Shown here: positions 43,591 through 55,200 of the stretch, in pieces | Numbering within the stretch: the stretch's first letter is position 1 | Layout of the letters: each line of letters starts with the position of its first letter | NCBI GenBank assembly: GCA_025200525.1 | Contig: CM045770.1 | Coordinates: forward strand, 130,476,200 to 130,540,199 | Direction: 5' to 3' | DNA: 64,000 nucleotides | DNA from: Camellia lanceoleosa | Lineage: Eukaryota > Streptophyta > Magnoliopsida > Ericales > Theaceae | Notes under the pieces: model-generated | The model's database searches: none | What the model was told of the DNA's origin: nothing | What the model saw: the letters and a program-made list of their open reading frames with translations, nothing else | Position numbers and translations under genes: made by a program

Positions 43591-45319
43591 TTGAAAACAG
43601 ATAGGTCAGATAGTATGGTGAAAGCCTTATTCGAATGAAGAAGGATGGTAGAGTTGAAATTGTGATCAGTCGCCGCTAACGATGGTAGCCATTTAACAAA
43701 GGTGTGTCTGGGGGATCACTATTGACTGATGCGTTACAGATCTTAGGTGATTCAATCGATCGAGCAGATGTAGCAACCCATGGAGGGAACACAGTCGTCC
43801 GAGCAGGGAAAGCAGAGCCTCAATACGTTAGTAGATATTTATATTTGGATTGGATTTGCAGAAAATAATAAATTTGTACTTGATTTTGGTTTTTTTTTTT
43901 GTTTTTTGGTACTTGATTTCATTTCTAGTTTTTATAGTCGGCAACATTTTTTAAGATAATATTACCGTTGTACTCAATATTTGTTATAGTCTAATGAATA
44001 GGCAAGAATATAATGCACAAGAAAGATGACATGGGTCACAATAAAAAATAATCCGATTCACAAATTTTAAAATGTAAATATTTTTTTATCTAAATTTTTT
44101 GAATACGTAAAGTTGCTAATATTTAAAGAATAATATTTACTTCTTTCTCATAATAAGCACAGGTTACTGACTAGTTCATTCTGTTTATCCCGTGTTTCAA
44201 ATGTTGGGAACTATAACTGTATAGAATAATTCCAACACTACTATCTACTTGTATTCTTTAAAATAAAAATGTGTTTGTTAGTGGTGGAGGACACAATTTT
44301 GCGTGTATAAAGTAAAAGTGGGAATTGATGTAGAGTCACACTTTTCTAGTTTTCTTGCACTTCTAAAGTAGAAGTGAGAATTCAGTCCAGTTTTTAGTTT
44401 TCTCAAAATAGTCCTATGACATTATAACTGCTTGGATATAGATTTATGAATTTTTTTAAAATTATTTTTTTCAATTTTTTATTCAAACCTATTTCAATTT
44501 TACACAATTTTAAATTCATGATTGTCTTCCAGTATATATATATGTATACATATATATAATTTTTCACAAAAAAATAATATATATATTTATCATGCAATGA
44601 AATTTTTTATTAGAAAAACCAAAAAGTGAAAATTGTGCAACTTTTAGGATGCAAGCACCTTGTTGCCGCAGCAAAATCCGATTATCTTGTATAACCCAAT
44701 CAGGGACCACTGGTACTTACCCCCAAAATGCCTTATACTGTAGGAGAATCACTGAATATTGTAGGATGAAAAATTAAAAATTAAAAATTAAACAACTACA
44801 GCACTACCGGAATGCAACTCGAGTTTCACCTTATTTCATATTTGTGTAATTTTTTCCTCCCATTTTTCACTGATTCCACAAAATAACATTTAGGTATTTT
44901 AATTTTTTGGTACAATCATCAATCATGTGTTTGATTCTTTTGTGTTGAGACCAAACTTGATACCCACCCAAAAAAAGTAAAGTTCTGATAAGCAAGTAAA
45001 AAGCTCAAAAGTATATGTATTTAACACCAAACTTGATAAGCAAGTAAAGTTCTGAAATACCCACCCAAAAAAAGTAAAGTTCTGAAAAGGTATACCTTCC
45101 CTAATTAAGCTTGTTTGCGGACAAAGTTGATTTAAACAAATCCTCTTAGACAAGTGTAAAAGTCCCATTTGCCCAAGCTACACACACAATTACTTAATCA
45201 GCACACTCAAATAGTTTGTGTGAACTACAGCAATTCATATATATACATATAGAGACTTACAAAATATGTACATTATTTATTGTACTCATTTTCGTACATA
45301 ATATATGATTTTATAAGGC
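43591..45319. other. Possible LINE 5' leader, then AT-rich sequence
   Basis: 43591-43845 is GC-richer and may be the leader of the LINE ORF1 copy. From 43846 on the sequence is AT-rich without recognised genes. Near 44945-45090 the words AACTTGATA, ACCCACCCAAAAAAAGTAAAG and AGTTCTGA recur as a local duplication. Confidence 0.4.
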
Positions 45320-45497
45320 TTACAAAAAAACTTGTTTAGTTTTAAAAAATGCCACGGTGATTAGCATTCCCATGCTGAAGGTCGTCTAGCTACTCTAATT
45401 AAAATCAGCCTTACAAAAAAACTTGTTTAGTTTTAAAAAATGCCATGGTGATTGGCATTCCCATGCTGAAGGTGGTCTTGCTACTCTAATTTCAGAA
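45320..45497. repeat. 91-bp tandem duplication
   Basis: TTACAAAAAAACTTGTTTAG starts both units (45320, 45411). They differ at few positions (GCCACGGTGATTAGC, GCCATGGTGATTGGC), so the duplication is recent relative to its surroundings. Confidence 0.9.
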
Positions 45498-45966
45498 AAT
45501 TAGATATGATGCATCTCAATTTACAAAAATAATAAAGTGACATTCTATATATTTTTTTTTAATCGGCAAAAATTAGTGATTAGTTGTTAAAGGCACTTAG
45601 GGGAGTTAAACGCACACTTTCTCCGTGCAAGCACTTACAACTTGTACCTCATTCCACTCATAAAAGTGAAATCCAAGATCTTCCCTTAGGAGAGACTTTA
45701 TGGCCAAATGACTAACCACATGAAAAACTATTCAATGCCCTACCTTCTTCACTAATCACAACATCTTGGAACACCACGTGACCATGTTCCAAGAGCACTC
45801 AATAGAATCCCTTGGTTCAAAGTCACATTCTATATAATGAGGGTTTTACATAATTTCATATATTATAAGTTAACTAATATCATCAAATTAGTATATAAAC
45901 AAATACAATTTATTTTATATCTCCAACCTAATACCACCACACTAGTAATTCTTTTACTCAATCTTA

Positions 45967-46092
45967 TTGTATTCATAATATTCCCACCAATCTAATATGG
46001 CAAACATGCATAGCCTATATATAATTTAATTGTACTCATAATATTCCCACCCAATCTAATATGGCAAACATGCATAGCCTATATATACAGAG
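45967..46092 (+). repeat. 63-bp tandem duplication upstream of a TATA-like site
   Basis: TTGTATTCATAATATTCCC and TTGTACTCATAATATTCCC start units at 45967 and 46030. Both continue ATATGGCAAACATGCATAGC. Each unit ends in CCTATATATA, so a TATA-like element is duplicated just upstream of the candidate exon at 46156. Confidence 0.88.
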
Positions 46093-46155
46093 AGGAACTA
46101 TAAGATTGTGTTGTTAGAGAGTGAAATTGGCAAGAATATTGAAGAGAAGCTGACA

Positions 46156-46279
46156 ATGGAGGAAGCACCAGCTAGACAAAGAACAGTGGAAATAGAAGAA
46201 GTGATTCATGAATCTGGGAGGCGCGAGGATCCAATCCTTGGAGACAAAAACTGGGTAGCATCCATAATAAATGCTGGAG
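46156..46279 (+). CDS. Candidate first exon of a DUF247-like gene
   Basis: The ATG at 46156 opens 41 codons, MEEAPARQRTVEIEEVIHES...GDKNWVASIINAGG, then GGAG|GTATTG offers a splice donor at 46280. A TATA-like CTATATATACAG lies about 70 bp upstream. The acidic EEV stretch followed by NWV.SI resembles the variable N-termini of some DUF247 proteins. A DUF247 body that lacks a clear own start lies 11.5 kb downstream at 57811 on the same strand. The joining phase was not resolved, and a LINE and two other elements lie between, so the link is a hypothesis. It may equally be an orphan exon or a chance frame. Confidence 0.3.
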
Positions 46280-46511
46280 GTATTGATAATTATCTCTCTG
46301 ATCTATTATTATTAGTCAGCATACTCAAGTCTGTTTTACACTTTTTTTCAGTAAATATTTTAAACTCTTTCTGACTTAGGTCTCTTAAAAAATGGTTCAT
46401 GTCATCGGTTTTTCGTCACCTTATATATGTACTACTGTTTGTTTGGATATTCATGATTAATACTCATTAAGGAAGTAAGTAATGAATGAGAATAGTTTTG
46501 TGGATGGTGAG

Positions 46512-46802
46512 AATTAACTATTTTAGTTGTTTTTTTGATTTTTTATGAAAATATATGCAAAAAGTAAAAAGAATTATGTGACAACTTATACTGACTTTTT
46601 AATTACAATTCCATGTTGCCAAACGAAACCTAACTATCTACATGAAAAATAATAATGCACCATTTTGGGAATTGATTATTTTAGTTGATATTTTTTATTT
46701 TTTTAAAAGACGTGCAAAAAGTAAAGAGAGTGATGCGACCATTTATAATGACTTTTTACAAATTCATGTTGCCAAACGAAACCTAACAATCTACATATAG
46801 AA
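46512..46802. repeat. 158-bp two-unit repeat with TTGCCAAACGAAACCTAA ends
   Basis: Units begin AATTAACTATTTTAGTTG and AATTGATTATTTTAGTTG, and each ends GTTGCCAAACGAAACCTAA. The same end word occurs near 16670, suggesting a MITE-like family. The target duplication is unclear. Confidence 0.6.
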
Positions 46803-47638
46803 AAGAGAGAAAGAGGAGAGTTTTTATTTTTTTATCGACATTTGGCCATCCACGTGCAGGGATCACAATTAAAGCCAAGGCTTGCCCGGTATGGATGGGT
46901 TCCAAAAAATTGATTGCATATAAGAGATTTTTTGAACTTGAGACTTTAGAGGCATTACACCCCTAAACCCTAAGCCTTGACCAGTAGGCTGAGGAGAGTT
47001 ACTAAATTCATTTCCTTTTGTTTATTCATCTGCCTACTACAATTATTTTTGTTGTTATTGTTCTCTTACATGGATTTTTTGATTTTTTATCTGTGAAAGT
47101 TAGTTGTTATGAGTTAAATTAGCGCCAATAAAAATTAACCTTCCCACCCTTACAAATCACTAAGTGCCTGCCTTCTAATTTAACTTTCCTTAAGTAAAGT
47201 TGAATTCATAACCTTCCCTTAAGACTAAATCCTTAAAAGAGTCATGGTAACCGAGTAAACTATGCCTAGTTGGTTATGGATTATTTAACTATGTGAAGCA
47301 AATCTAGTAAACGCATGGATCAAAATCAGATGATATTCTGAATAATGCCTTTGATCATTCGTGTGTTCCCCCCCCCCCCCCCCCCCCTCCCCTAGTGTAA
47401 GACTACTTGTGCATACTTCTTAGGTTGTTTTTCATATGTTACAATTAAGGTGGAATTCTGTAAGGGGTATTGGTCTTCATACCTTTGTTAGTTGGACTGT
47501 GCTGCATATATGTTAATCATTATAGCTAGTAAAATATATTATTACATTTTAGTCATTTAAACGGACTAATTATTATAATAATTATTTTAAAAAAATTTCA
47601 AGACTAATAGTTAAAATAAAGAATAGCGTTGGAGTACA
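46803..47638. other. AT-rich non-coding sequence with a 20-bp poly-C run
   Basis: A run of 20 C at 47368-47387 (followed by TCCCC) is exceptional in this AT-rich region. No genes recognised. Confidence 0.6.
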
Positions 47639-48028
47639 CATTACAATATATAAGAGTTTTAGATATCAAATTTTTTGGTCTCTAAAAGTGAAAATTTTGT
47701 TACAAAAGACATTTAGCGACCAATTTCTATCGTCGTGAGAATAGTTGCCAAAAAGTCATTCTGAAAAGTTAAAAATAAAGCTTTTAGAGACAAAATTTTG
47801 AAATGTCACTAATAAATATACTTTTAGGGAAAAAATAATTTGGTCTCAGAATAATTTATTTTTTGAAACAAAAAAATTGGTCTAAAAAAAGATAATAATT
47901 CATCACTAATATCTAATTTTCGTTACTAAAAATATAATAACGACATTTTTCGCAACAAAAATATTTGGTCTCTAAAAAATAATTTTGTCCCTAAATTTTA
48001 GTCTCTAAAACCTGAATTTTTTGTAGTG
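47639..48028. mobile_element. CACTA-type MITE, copy 2, with 3-bp target duplication
   Basis: 390 bp, CATTACAATATATAAGAG to TTTTTTGTAGTG, flanked by ACA at 47636-47638 and 48029-48031. CACTA elements duplicate 3 bp. Colinear with 30931-31314 over its whole length. Confidence 0.85.
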
Positions 48029-48031
48029 ACA

Positions 48032-48889
48032 TAGATAAAAAAGAAATTACACAAAATAAAGAATTACCTTTTCTTTTATTTTTATGTTTTAACCAATAAA
48101 AAATGAAGAGTATGGTTAGAGGTACTCTAAGGTTATGATTCTCGTCCATAGTCTTTTTGTCTTTGTTGATAAAAAATAAAAATAAAAATAAAAATAAAAA
48201 ATAATGAGACTTATCACTAATATTCCCAATATAAAAGCCTATGTATGTTATCAGGTAATTTTTCTTTTCTCATAATAAATTTCAAAAAAATAAATATTTT
48301 TAATTAGAACTTAAACTGTTATAGAGGTTAGCATATGAAAAGTATAGCTTAAAGTAGCCATTATAATATATTAGTTGTTTTAAGCAAAAGTTTGATATAT
48401 GCATATCTATATCCATATATATAAGAATAGCTTTGGTTGAGAAGGCTCGTCTTGTTGTCTGCCCCTAGCTTCTTTTTGAATTTTCTACTTTTCCCTTTAG
48501 TATGGTTTGTGAATTAATTTGGGTGGTGAGCTTTTGAAAATTATGTTCATTAAATTAGGCTAATAGTCTAAAAGGAGAGGATTTTTTTTGATTTTTTTTT
48601 AATATTTTAAAAGTGATGTTAAAGTGTTTATTTGTATGGTTGTTATACTTGCAACTTGACTATTGTATCTTTAATTTTTGTAAAATTAAATACCAGTAAT
48701 TAAAAAAAAAAACTAAAATTACTTTAGAGAATCTGGACTCATAACTAAAACTATATATGTCTTAATTGAAACTTTTACTAACATTTTAACTATTCAAATT
48801 TGGTTTGAAAACTTTTATGAGTTTTAAAATTTGTTCAAATTTGGTTCATTTTACTTTTTTATGTTTACAAAATTATGTTTACTTTTTTG
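48032..48889. other. AT-rich non-coding sequence
   Basis: A-rich tract AAAATAAAAATAAAAATA near 48175-48200. No gene recognised. Confidence 0.4.
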
Positions 48890-51647
48890 TCTAATAGCTG
48901 AAACAAGACCCTTGGAAGAGGCAGAGTTGAAACTACTAAGAGAGAGAAGAAATGAAAAGTGGTCACTAAGCAGGAAGCTGGAATGGGAATGGCTCCAAAA
49001 GTCGAGAATGGACTGGACACTAAAAGGCGATAGGAACACTAAATTTTTCCATGCAAAGGCAAGTAGTAGGCAAGCTAGAAACACCATCAACTCCATTACA
49101 GTAGGGGATGCGTCTTTTGAGGAGCCAAATGCTGTCAAGCAAGAGGTATGGAATCATTTCTCAAATATATTCACAGATGATTGGAAGATCAGACCTATCT
49201 TAACTGGGGACTTTAAGAGTGTTAGATCCAGCACTTCTTTTCACTTGCTAGAAGCTGAATTTTCTGAGGGAGAAATTTGGGTAGCAATCAAAGACTGCAA
49301 TGGGAACAAAGCCCCAGGTCCAGATGGTTTCAACTTGTTGTTCTTTCAGAAATTTTAGAAGCTACTCAAAGATGATATTCTTAACTTTATGAAAGAATTC
49401 TATGCTAATGGCAAACAGGCTCCGGGTTTAAGCAGTTCTTTTATTACTCTCATCATAAAAAAGGAGAAAGCTATGTCATTAAATGAATACAGACCCATCT
49501 GTTTGATTGGCTCTATTTACAAAATTCTCTCAAAAGTTCTCATAGCTAGGCTTCAAAAAGTCCTACCTATGGTAATCGGGGACTCACAATCAGCTTTTCT
49601 GGGGGGTAGAAGCATTCTTGATAGAGTCTTGATCGCAAATGAAGTTGTGGATGGCTGACATAAATCCAAGAAAGCAGGGTTGCTCTTTAAATTAGATTTT
49701 GAAAAGGCGTTTGATTCCATCAATTGGAATTTTCTATTCTCAATGCTTACAAATTTTGGTTTTGAACAAAAATGAATCTCATGGATGCGGGACTGTGTCT
49801 CCACTGCGAAAATTTCAATTCTTATCAATGGCTCTCCAACTAAGGAGTTCAGTCCCCAAAAAGGTCTTCGGCAAGGTGATCCCTTATCACCACTCCTATT
49901 CAACTTGGTTGTTGAGGCACTGAACATACTATTTCTGAGAGCTATGGAGTTGAATTTGCTAAAGGGGTATCTATTGGTTTCAACCAAGTGAAACTCTCCC
50001 ATCTACAATTCGCAGATGATTCACTACTATTTTGCGAAGCTGAGCTGCCAGAAGTCCTTACTTTGAAAAGAATACTCTGATGCTTTGAAATGGCTTCAGG
50101 CCTCAAAATCAATTACCACAAAAGTGTGGTGTGTGGTGTTGGTGTCTCAATCTCTAAACTTGCTTCTTTTGCATCCCTACTGAATTGTAAGACCCAAACT
50201 CTTCCACTTAAGTATCTAGGATTGCCTTTGGGAGCGAATCCAAGGAGAAAGAAAACTTGGCAACCTGTTATTGATAAGTTTAAGTTGAGACTTGCTGGTT
50301 GGAGAAAGAGACTCATCTCTTTCGCAGGCCGATTAATATTGGTGAAAGCAGTGCTATCAAGCTTACCTGTATACTTCTTGTCTCTTTATAGGCTGCCTGA
50401 AGGAGTTGCTAAGGAACTAGATAAAATTCAAGCCTCATTCTTATGGGAAGGCTCAGATTCAAGGCGAAAAATCCACCTAGTGAAATGGTCGGAGGTTACC
50501 AAGAGTATAAAGTAGGGTGGGTTGGGCATTAGAAGAGTTAAGGATGTAAATGTGTGCTTACTCCTGAAGTGGTGGTGGAGGTTTGTATCTGAAAATGACT
50601 CATTATGGAAAAAAATCATCTGTAGCAAATACAAATTCCTTGGTGGAAGATGGTTCCCAAACCTCAGCCCAAGCATCAAGTTATCAAACATCTGAAATGG
50701 TATTGTATCAGTAGTGGAGCTGAATGAGTCCCTCTTCCAATACTATACCAATAACCTAAAATTAAAGGTAGGTAATGGTTGTAGAATCAGGTTTTGGAAT
50801 AATAATTGGTGCGGAAATATTCATCTAAAAGATGAGTTTCCTCGGATATGCAGGCTGTCACTCAATAAGGATGGATTACTCAAGGACTTTGTGGATGACT
50901 CTGGCCCTACTAAGCATTGGGTTTTCACATTTAGGAGGCCCCTTTTTGATTGGGAGAAAAGCGAACTACTTAGACTCAATACCACCCTATGTCCAACTCC
51001 CATACTTAATCTGGAAGCACAAGACAGTGTAGTATGGTCAGAAGCTATTGCAGGGCAGTCTCTTGTCTCAGTATTCTATAATTATACCAACATTGTCCAT
51101 AGAGCATGTAATCATCCTATTCGTCTGGTGTGGAACAAGCATCTCCTGCCCAAAGTGCAATTTTTCAGTTGGCTCGCATGGAAATACAAGTTAAAAACCT
51201 CTGTCTTCCTTCAGCGTATTGGTATCTTAGATGGATCTGCCTCTACCCTATGCATATTCTGTCAAGCACAGCAGGAAATAACAGAACATGTACTCATCTC
51301 CTGCCCTCTAGTGTGGAAAGTTTGGACTGAGCTCTTACAGTGGTGGGGGACTACTTGGGTTGTCCCAAATTCTGTCTCAAATCTGCTGCTATGGTGGTCA
51401 GGTTTTGATTGCAGAAAGTTTGAGCGTCGAATATGAAATGCTATTCCTCTTGTAACTCTATGGTCCACCTGGAAACATAGGAATGAGTGTCTCTTCCAAG
51501 CATCTTCACCAAATCTGTAGGAGCTGCAAGAGCTTATTGTCACCAGGATTGCCATTTGGTTGAAAGCTACGTCCACGAAGCTCCACTTTTCGATCAATGA
51601 TTTTCTGTACAACATCTCAGCTATTAGGCATTGTATCAACGAAGGTT
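48890..51647 (+). pseudogene. LINE ORF2: reverse transcriptase and zf-RVT region
   Basis: Reads plant L1 ORF2 from the pre-RT region (WTLKGDRNTKFFHAKAS) through RT. GNKAPGPDGFNLLFF is at about 49300 and EYRPICLIGSIYKILSKVL at about 49485. SQSAFLGGRSILDRVLIANE is at about 49585, with KLDFEKAFDSINW at 49690 (first catalytic Asp). GLRQGDPLSPLLFNLVVEAL is at 49862, and QFADDSLLF at about 50008 carries the catalytic DD pair. The C-terminal part (50090-51436) ends with a zf-RVT segment, C.FCQAQQEITEHVLISCPL. Stops occur at about 49358, 49658, 49772, 50515 and 50694, and a frameshift lies near 49990. The endonuclease is missing. Catalytic motifs remain, but the frame is broken. Confidence 0.93.
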
Positions 51648-51888
51648 AAGTAATTTGGTCCTAGTACTGGTTTGGTTCTGGTGCTGCTCAATGATCAATG
51701 CTCTGGTTTCGTTTGTTTTGTTCTGTTTTTGACCTGGTGATCTGATCTATTATGATCTGTTTGGGGGTGCCTTTCAGACCATTCCCAACAAACTAGAGGC
51801 TCAGGCTGTTGTACTTCAATGGCTTCGACTTCAATTGAACTATCTCATCAGTTTTGCCACTGCTGTGTGTTTGCTGTGTTCTTTAATC

Positions 51889-52215
51889 TTCTGATTTAAT
51901 CGATCCACTTAGTGTTTGTTGATGTTGCTGGTTAAATGTGCTGCTGGGTGTTAGTCAATGTTTGGGTTGTTGCTGATGCTGTTATGGTGTTATGGTTGCT
52001 GTGATGGTGTGGAGTGAAGCTGCAATTTAATTTTCTGATTTAATCAATCCATTTTCATTTTCCAGTTGTTGATGATGCTGTTAGACAGTGTTTGTTGATG
52101 TTCTTTGGGTTAAATGTGTCTCCGGGTGTTGCTACTAGGTGTTAGCCAGTGTTTGGGTTGTTGCTGATGCTGTTATGGTGTTATGGTTGCTGTGATGGTG
52201 TGGAGTGAAGCTGCA
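51889..52215 (+). repeat. 191-bp tandem duplication in LINE 3' untranslated region
   Basis: TTTGGGTTGTTGCTGATGCT through GGAGTGAAGCTGCA occurs identically from 51961 and 52152. Flanking parts (CTGATTTAATC, TGTTTGTTGATGTT) are repeated with small changes. Confidence 0.85.
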
Positions 52216-52575
52216 GAAGTTGGTATTTAAGTGAAGCTCCAGATTTGCTGTCTTGGAGTGAATTTATTTGTATGGAGTTCATGGCAATAAAGTTTCTGTT
52301 TAGACAATGTTTAGGTGGTTGGTTGTGTGATGTTTAGGTGGTTGGTAGGTTTTTCTTTTCTTTCTCTTGCTTTCTTTGGATTGGTTTCTCGCCAATCTTG
52401 GGGTCAAGTACTAACAGATGATTTTGCTTCCTTAGCGGTGCCAACCTAGTTGGGATTGTTATGGTTAGTGGTGATGCTTTTTGCACTTCCCTCTTTATTG
52501 ATGTAAGTTTTTTGCTTGTTTGGCTCTCTTCATCAATAAAGTTCTGGTTGCTTATCAAAAAAAAAAATAAAAAAA

Positions 52576-53079
52576 TGAGCAATTAATTGTTCAATGTAAC
52601 ATTTCTTTTTCTTTTCTTTTCTTTTTTTTTTTTTAAATTTCTTTTTCTATGTGTCAAGTAATTTCATTTTAAACTTTAGCATGGTTGAATTTTTAACAAA
52701 ATAAAAATTCACACAAATAAGATCAAACAACATATAAAATTGAAAATTGAAAGCTCAATGTTGAAAATTAAATAATAAAAATTAAATGATAAATTTATTA
52801 AATTGAAAAGTTGGTTGTTAAAAAATTAAGTGTTGAATATAAGGTCAAATTTAAAATTTATTATTTTTAAATTATAATTTTTAATTTTTATATTGTAATG
52901 AGAGCGGCGACAATGGCAATAGTGATGAAGGTGGTGATGATAGAGAGATAATGTAATGAAGGTCAAAAAAAAAAAATCAAAAATCAAAAACCAAAATCAA
53001 CCACAAAATGTATAACCTCGCTACAAAAAAATGGACAACTTGTCGTGGGTTGCACGGTCCTACCTACCTAGTATATTTA
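52576..53079. other. AT-rich non-coding sequence
   Basis: Repeated TTGAAAATTAAA-type words. No gene recognised. Confidence 0.4.
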
Positions 53080-54359
53080 TAGAGATGGCAATTTGAACTC
53101 GACTTGACGGGGGTCGGACCCTCCGACCTTGATTAGAACAATTTTTTCCCGAAAAATAACCCCGACAGACAGGGGATGGTATTCGAAAATGAATCCCCGA
53201 CAACTTTCGGGCCGGGGATGGTGATACATTCCCTAGCCCCGGCTTCGTCTCCGTTTTCTCCTGAACTGAAATTACTATTATACTCCTCTCTCTCTATATA
53301 TATATAAACCAAACCCTAATGCAACCTCACACATAAACTGTCTCTCATCTCTCTCTTTCTCTCCCTCAAATTTCTCTCTCTCCTTCAATCTTGCGTCACT
53401 CATCGTTGCCTCAAGAACATCATAGCGACTCTGACGCCTTTCCCTTCTCCGCCTTCTCTCTTTCATACAAGCCCTAGTTTTCTCTCTCTAAAAGCTTCCA
53501 TGGCAAAACTAGGCATCAGATTGCCGTCGATCTTAGAGCAAATCTATTCAGATCTAAATCAATCGCCGACTCTCACTCAAGCTCAAGTTCGCCTCCACCG
53601 CCCTCTATCGCCGACTCTCGCTGATCTTAGTGTCACTTGCCGCCATCGCCGTTGTCTCTATCATCGTTGTCGTCAATGTCACTGCCTCCGATCATCGAGC
53701 TAGCGGCTTCGCTGCTGTCTGAGAGCTAAATACTACCACAAATCTACCATCAATCACTCTCTACTTTCATCTACACCGATCTTTCTCTATTTTCTCTCTC
53801 TAGATCTGCCGTCGATCCACACTAATTCGCTGCTGTCATAACCAAATCTGAATGGCCTTCAGCTCGTGTACTTGTTGATTTTTTTTTTTTTTTGGTAATT
53901 TTTGATTTGTTCTGGTTCCTATTCTTCTTCTTGATGATGAATGTTGTTGTTGTTGAATGTTGTTGTTGATGATAAAACAGATTTGTAATAACATTGAACA
54001 AATCTATAATGATTCAGATCTGCATAGATTTGTTGTCATTTGGGTTTTTTTTTAACTTTGATTTTGATTCAATGAGCTCTTCTCCACTAAAATTGGAATA
54101 AATCAAAAACTGGATTGCAGAGATATCATGTTGGATGTGGATTGGAGAGAGACAATTAACCAAAATGAGGATCAAATACTTGGGTCCTGGATTTTTCAGG
54201 GTCGGAGAAACTCGGTCCCCGTTAGGGAGTGGGGTCAGGGCAGGGGAACGATGGGTTCCCTACTGGGGATTGGGGGTTGGGATGGGGAATTTTATATCAT
54301 CTGGGATTGGGGGACGAGGAGTGTAATCCCGGCCCTACCTCGGCCCATTGCCATTTCTA
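53080..54359. mobile_element. hAT-like non-autonomous element (1,280 bp) with promoter-like interior
   Basis: Ends TAGAGATGGCA (53080-53090) and TGCCATTTCTA (54349-54359) are inverted repeats at 10 of 11. Flanks TATATTTA and TATATATA match at 7 of 8, the size of a hAT duplication, though they lie in TA-rich sequence. Subterminal G/C-rich blocks (CCGGGGATGG near 53210, GGGATTGGGGG near 54260) frame an interior with a TATA-like TATATATATAAACC and a C/T-rich leader (53285-53480). It codes for no transposase. Confidence 0.62.
53500..53703 (+). CDS. Short unrecognised frame inside the hAT-like element
   Basis: 67 codons from ATG (MAKLGIRLPSILEQIYSDLN) to TAG at 53701, following a C/T-rich leader with a TATA-like sequence about 200 bp upstream. 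The second half is rich in His, Cys and Arg, and its codons look like low-complexity CGC/CAT repeats. I do not recognise it. It may be the 5' end of a decayed transposase or captured gene, or a chance frame. Confidence 0.25.
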   Translation: MAKLGIRLPSILEQIYSDLNQSPTLTQAQVRLHRPLSPTLADLSVTCRHRRCLYHRCRQCHCLRSSS

Positions 54360-54940
54360 TATATATATAATAGTTGAAAAAACTTCGTGCAATGCACGAA
54401 CTATTATTATGGTATATTTGAATTTCAAAAATACAAAAAATATTTCGCTCACAAAAATAGAATAAATGATTAAATATATGATAGAATTATCGAGAGAATC
54501 AAAAAAGATAAAAGAGATAAATTATATCATGAAAGAAAATTAAATAAAATGTAATCATAATCACTCTATTTTATTTTAAATTTTCAAAAACAATTTTTGA
54601 GTTTTTAAAATAGAATTTTTTGTTTCTAGTAATTTTTTTAAAATATTTTAGTCATTTTTTATTTCTAGATACACACTTAAAAGTATTTTAAAAAAATAAA
54701 ATAAAATAAAAGAAGAAGTAAGCAAAAACAAAATCTACTATTTTTAATTTTTTCTAAGCTTTTTTTATTTTTAAAAATTTTTTTGATTTCGTTTCTTGGA
54801 GTAGATTTTAAATTTTTTTTTTAATTTAAATAAAATTCACTAAAAATGAAAATAAGCTAATTAAAAAAATTATCAAAAATGCAAACCGATAAGATTGCCA
54901 AAGTTTACCCGTGGAAAGAAAAAAACAAGTAGATAGATGA
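54360..54940. other. Very AT-rich sequence
   Basis: Long A and T runs. Nothing recognised. Confidence 0.4.
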
Positions 54941-55200
54941 GGATAGATTATAAATACACTCTTGACATTTGTGTAAAATATAAATTGTCTCTTATAGTTT
55001 GAAAAATTATAAATACACCTTCATCGAAAAAATTTATTTAACAGAATTAATAGTAAAAATGAAATTTCTAACTGTTCTCGTGCATAATAATAAAATTACT
55101 TGAATTATTAATTGAAATAAAGTTCTAACATTGTTAAACACTGTTAATTGATTTAATAATTTATTAATAAAATGGACTATTTGTCAAATGTTCGGAATTA
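54941..55200. mobile_element. Mutator-type MITE fragment, family of 62402-62745
   Basis: Starts GATAGATTATAAATACACT and follows the family order (GAAAAATTATAAATACACC, ATTTAACAGAATTAATAG, TTATTAATAAAATGG). It breaks off before the right inverted end. Confidence 0.65.

Larger units (their letters stand above)
48890..52575 (+). mobile_element. 5'-truncated L1-type LINE with A-tail
   Basis: 3.7 kb from just upstream of the RT domain to an A-rich tail at 52557-52575, with AATAAA at 52535-52540. A 3' untranslated region of about 900 bp contains a duplicated 191-bp block. It has the same orientation as the DUF247 gene and lies between that gene and its candidate distant first exon. Confidence 0.87.

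Noticed and set aside
54128..54465. Gly/Trp-rich frames
   Set aside because: They translate the G-rich subterminal block of the hAT-like element in three frames.
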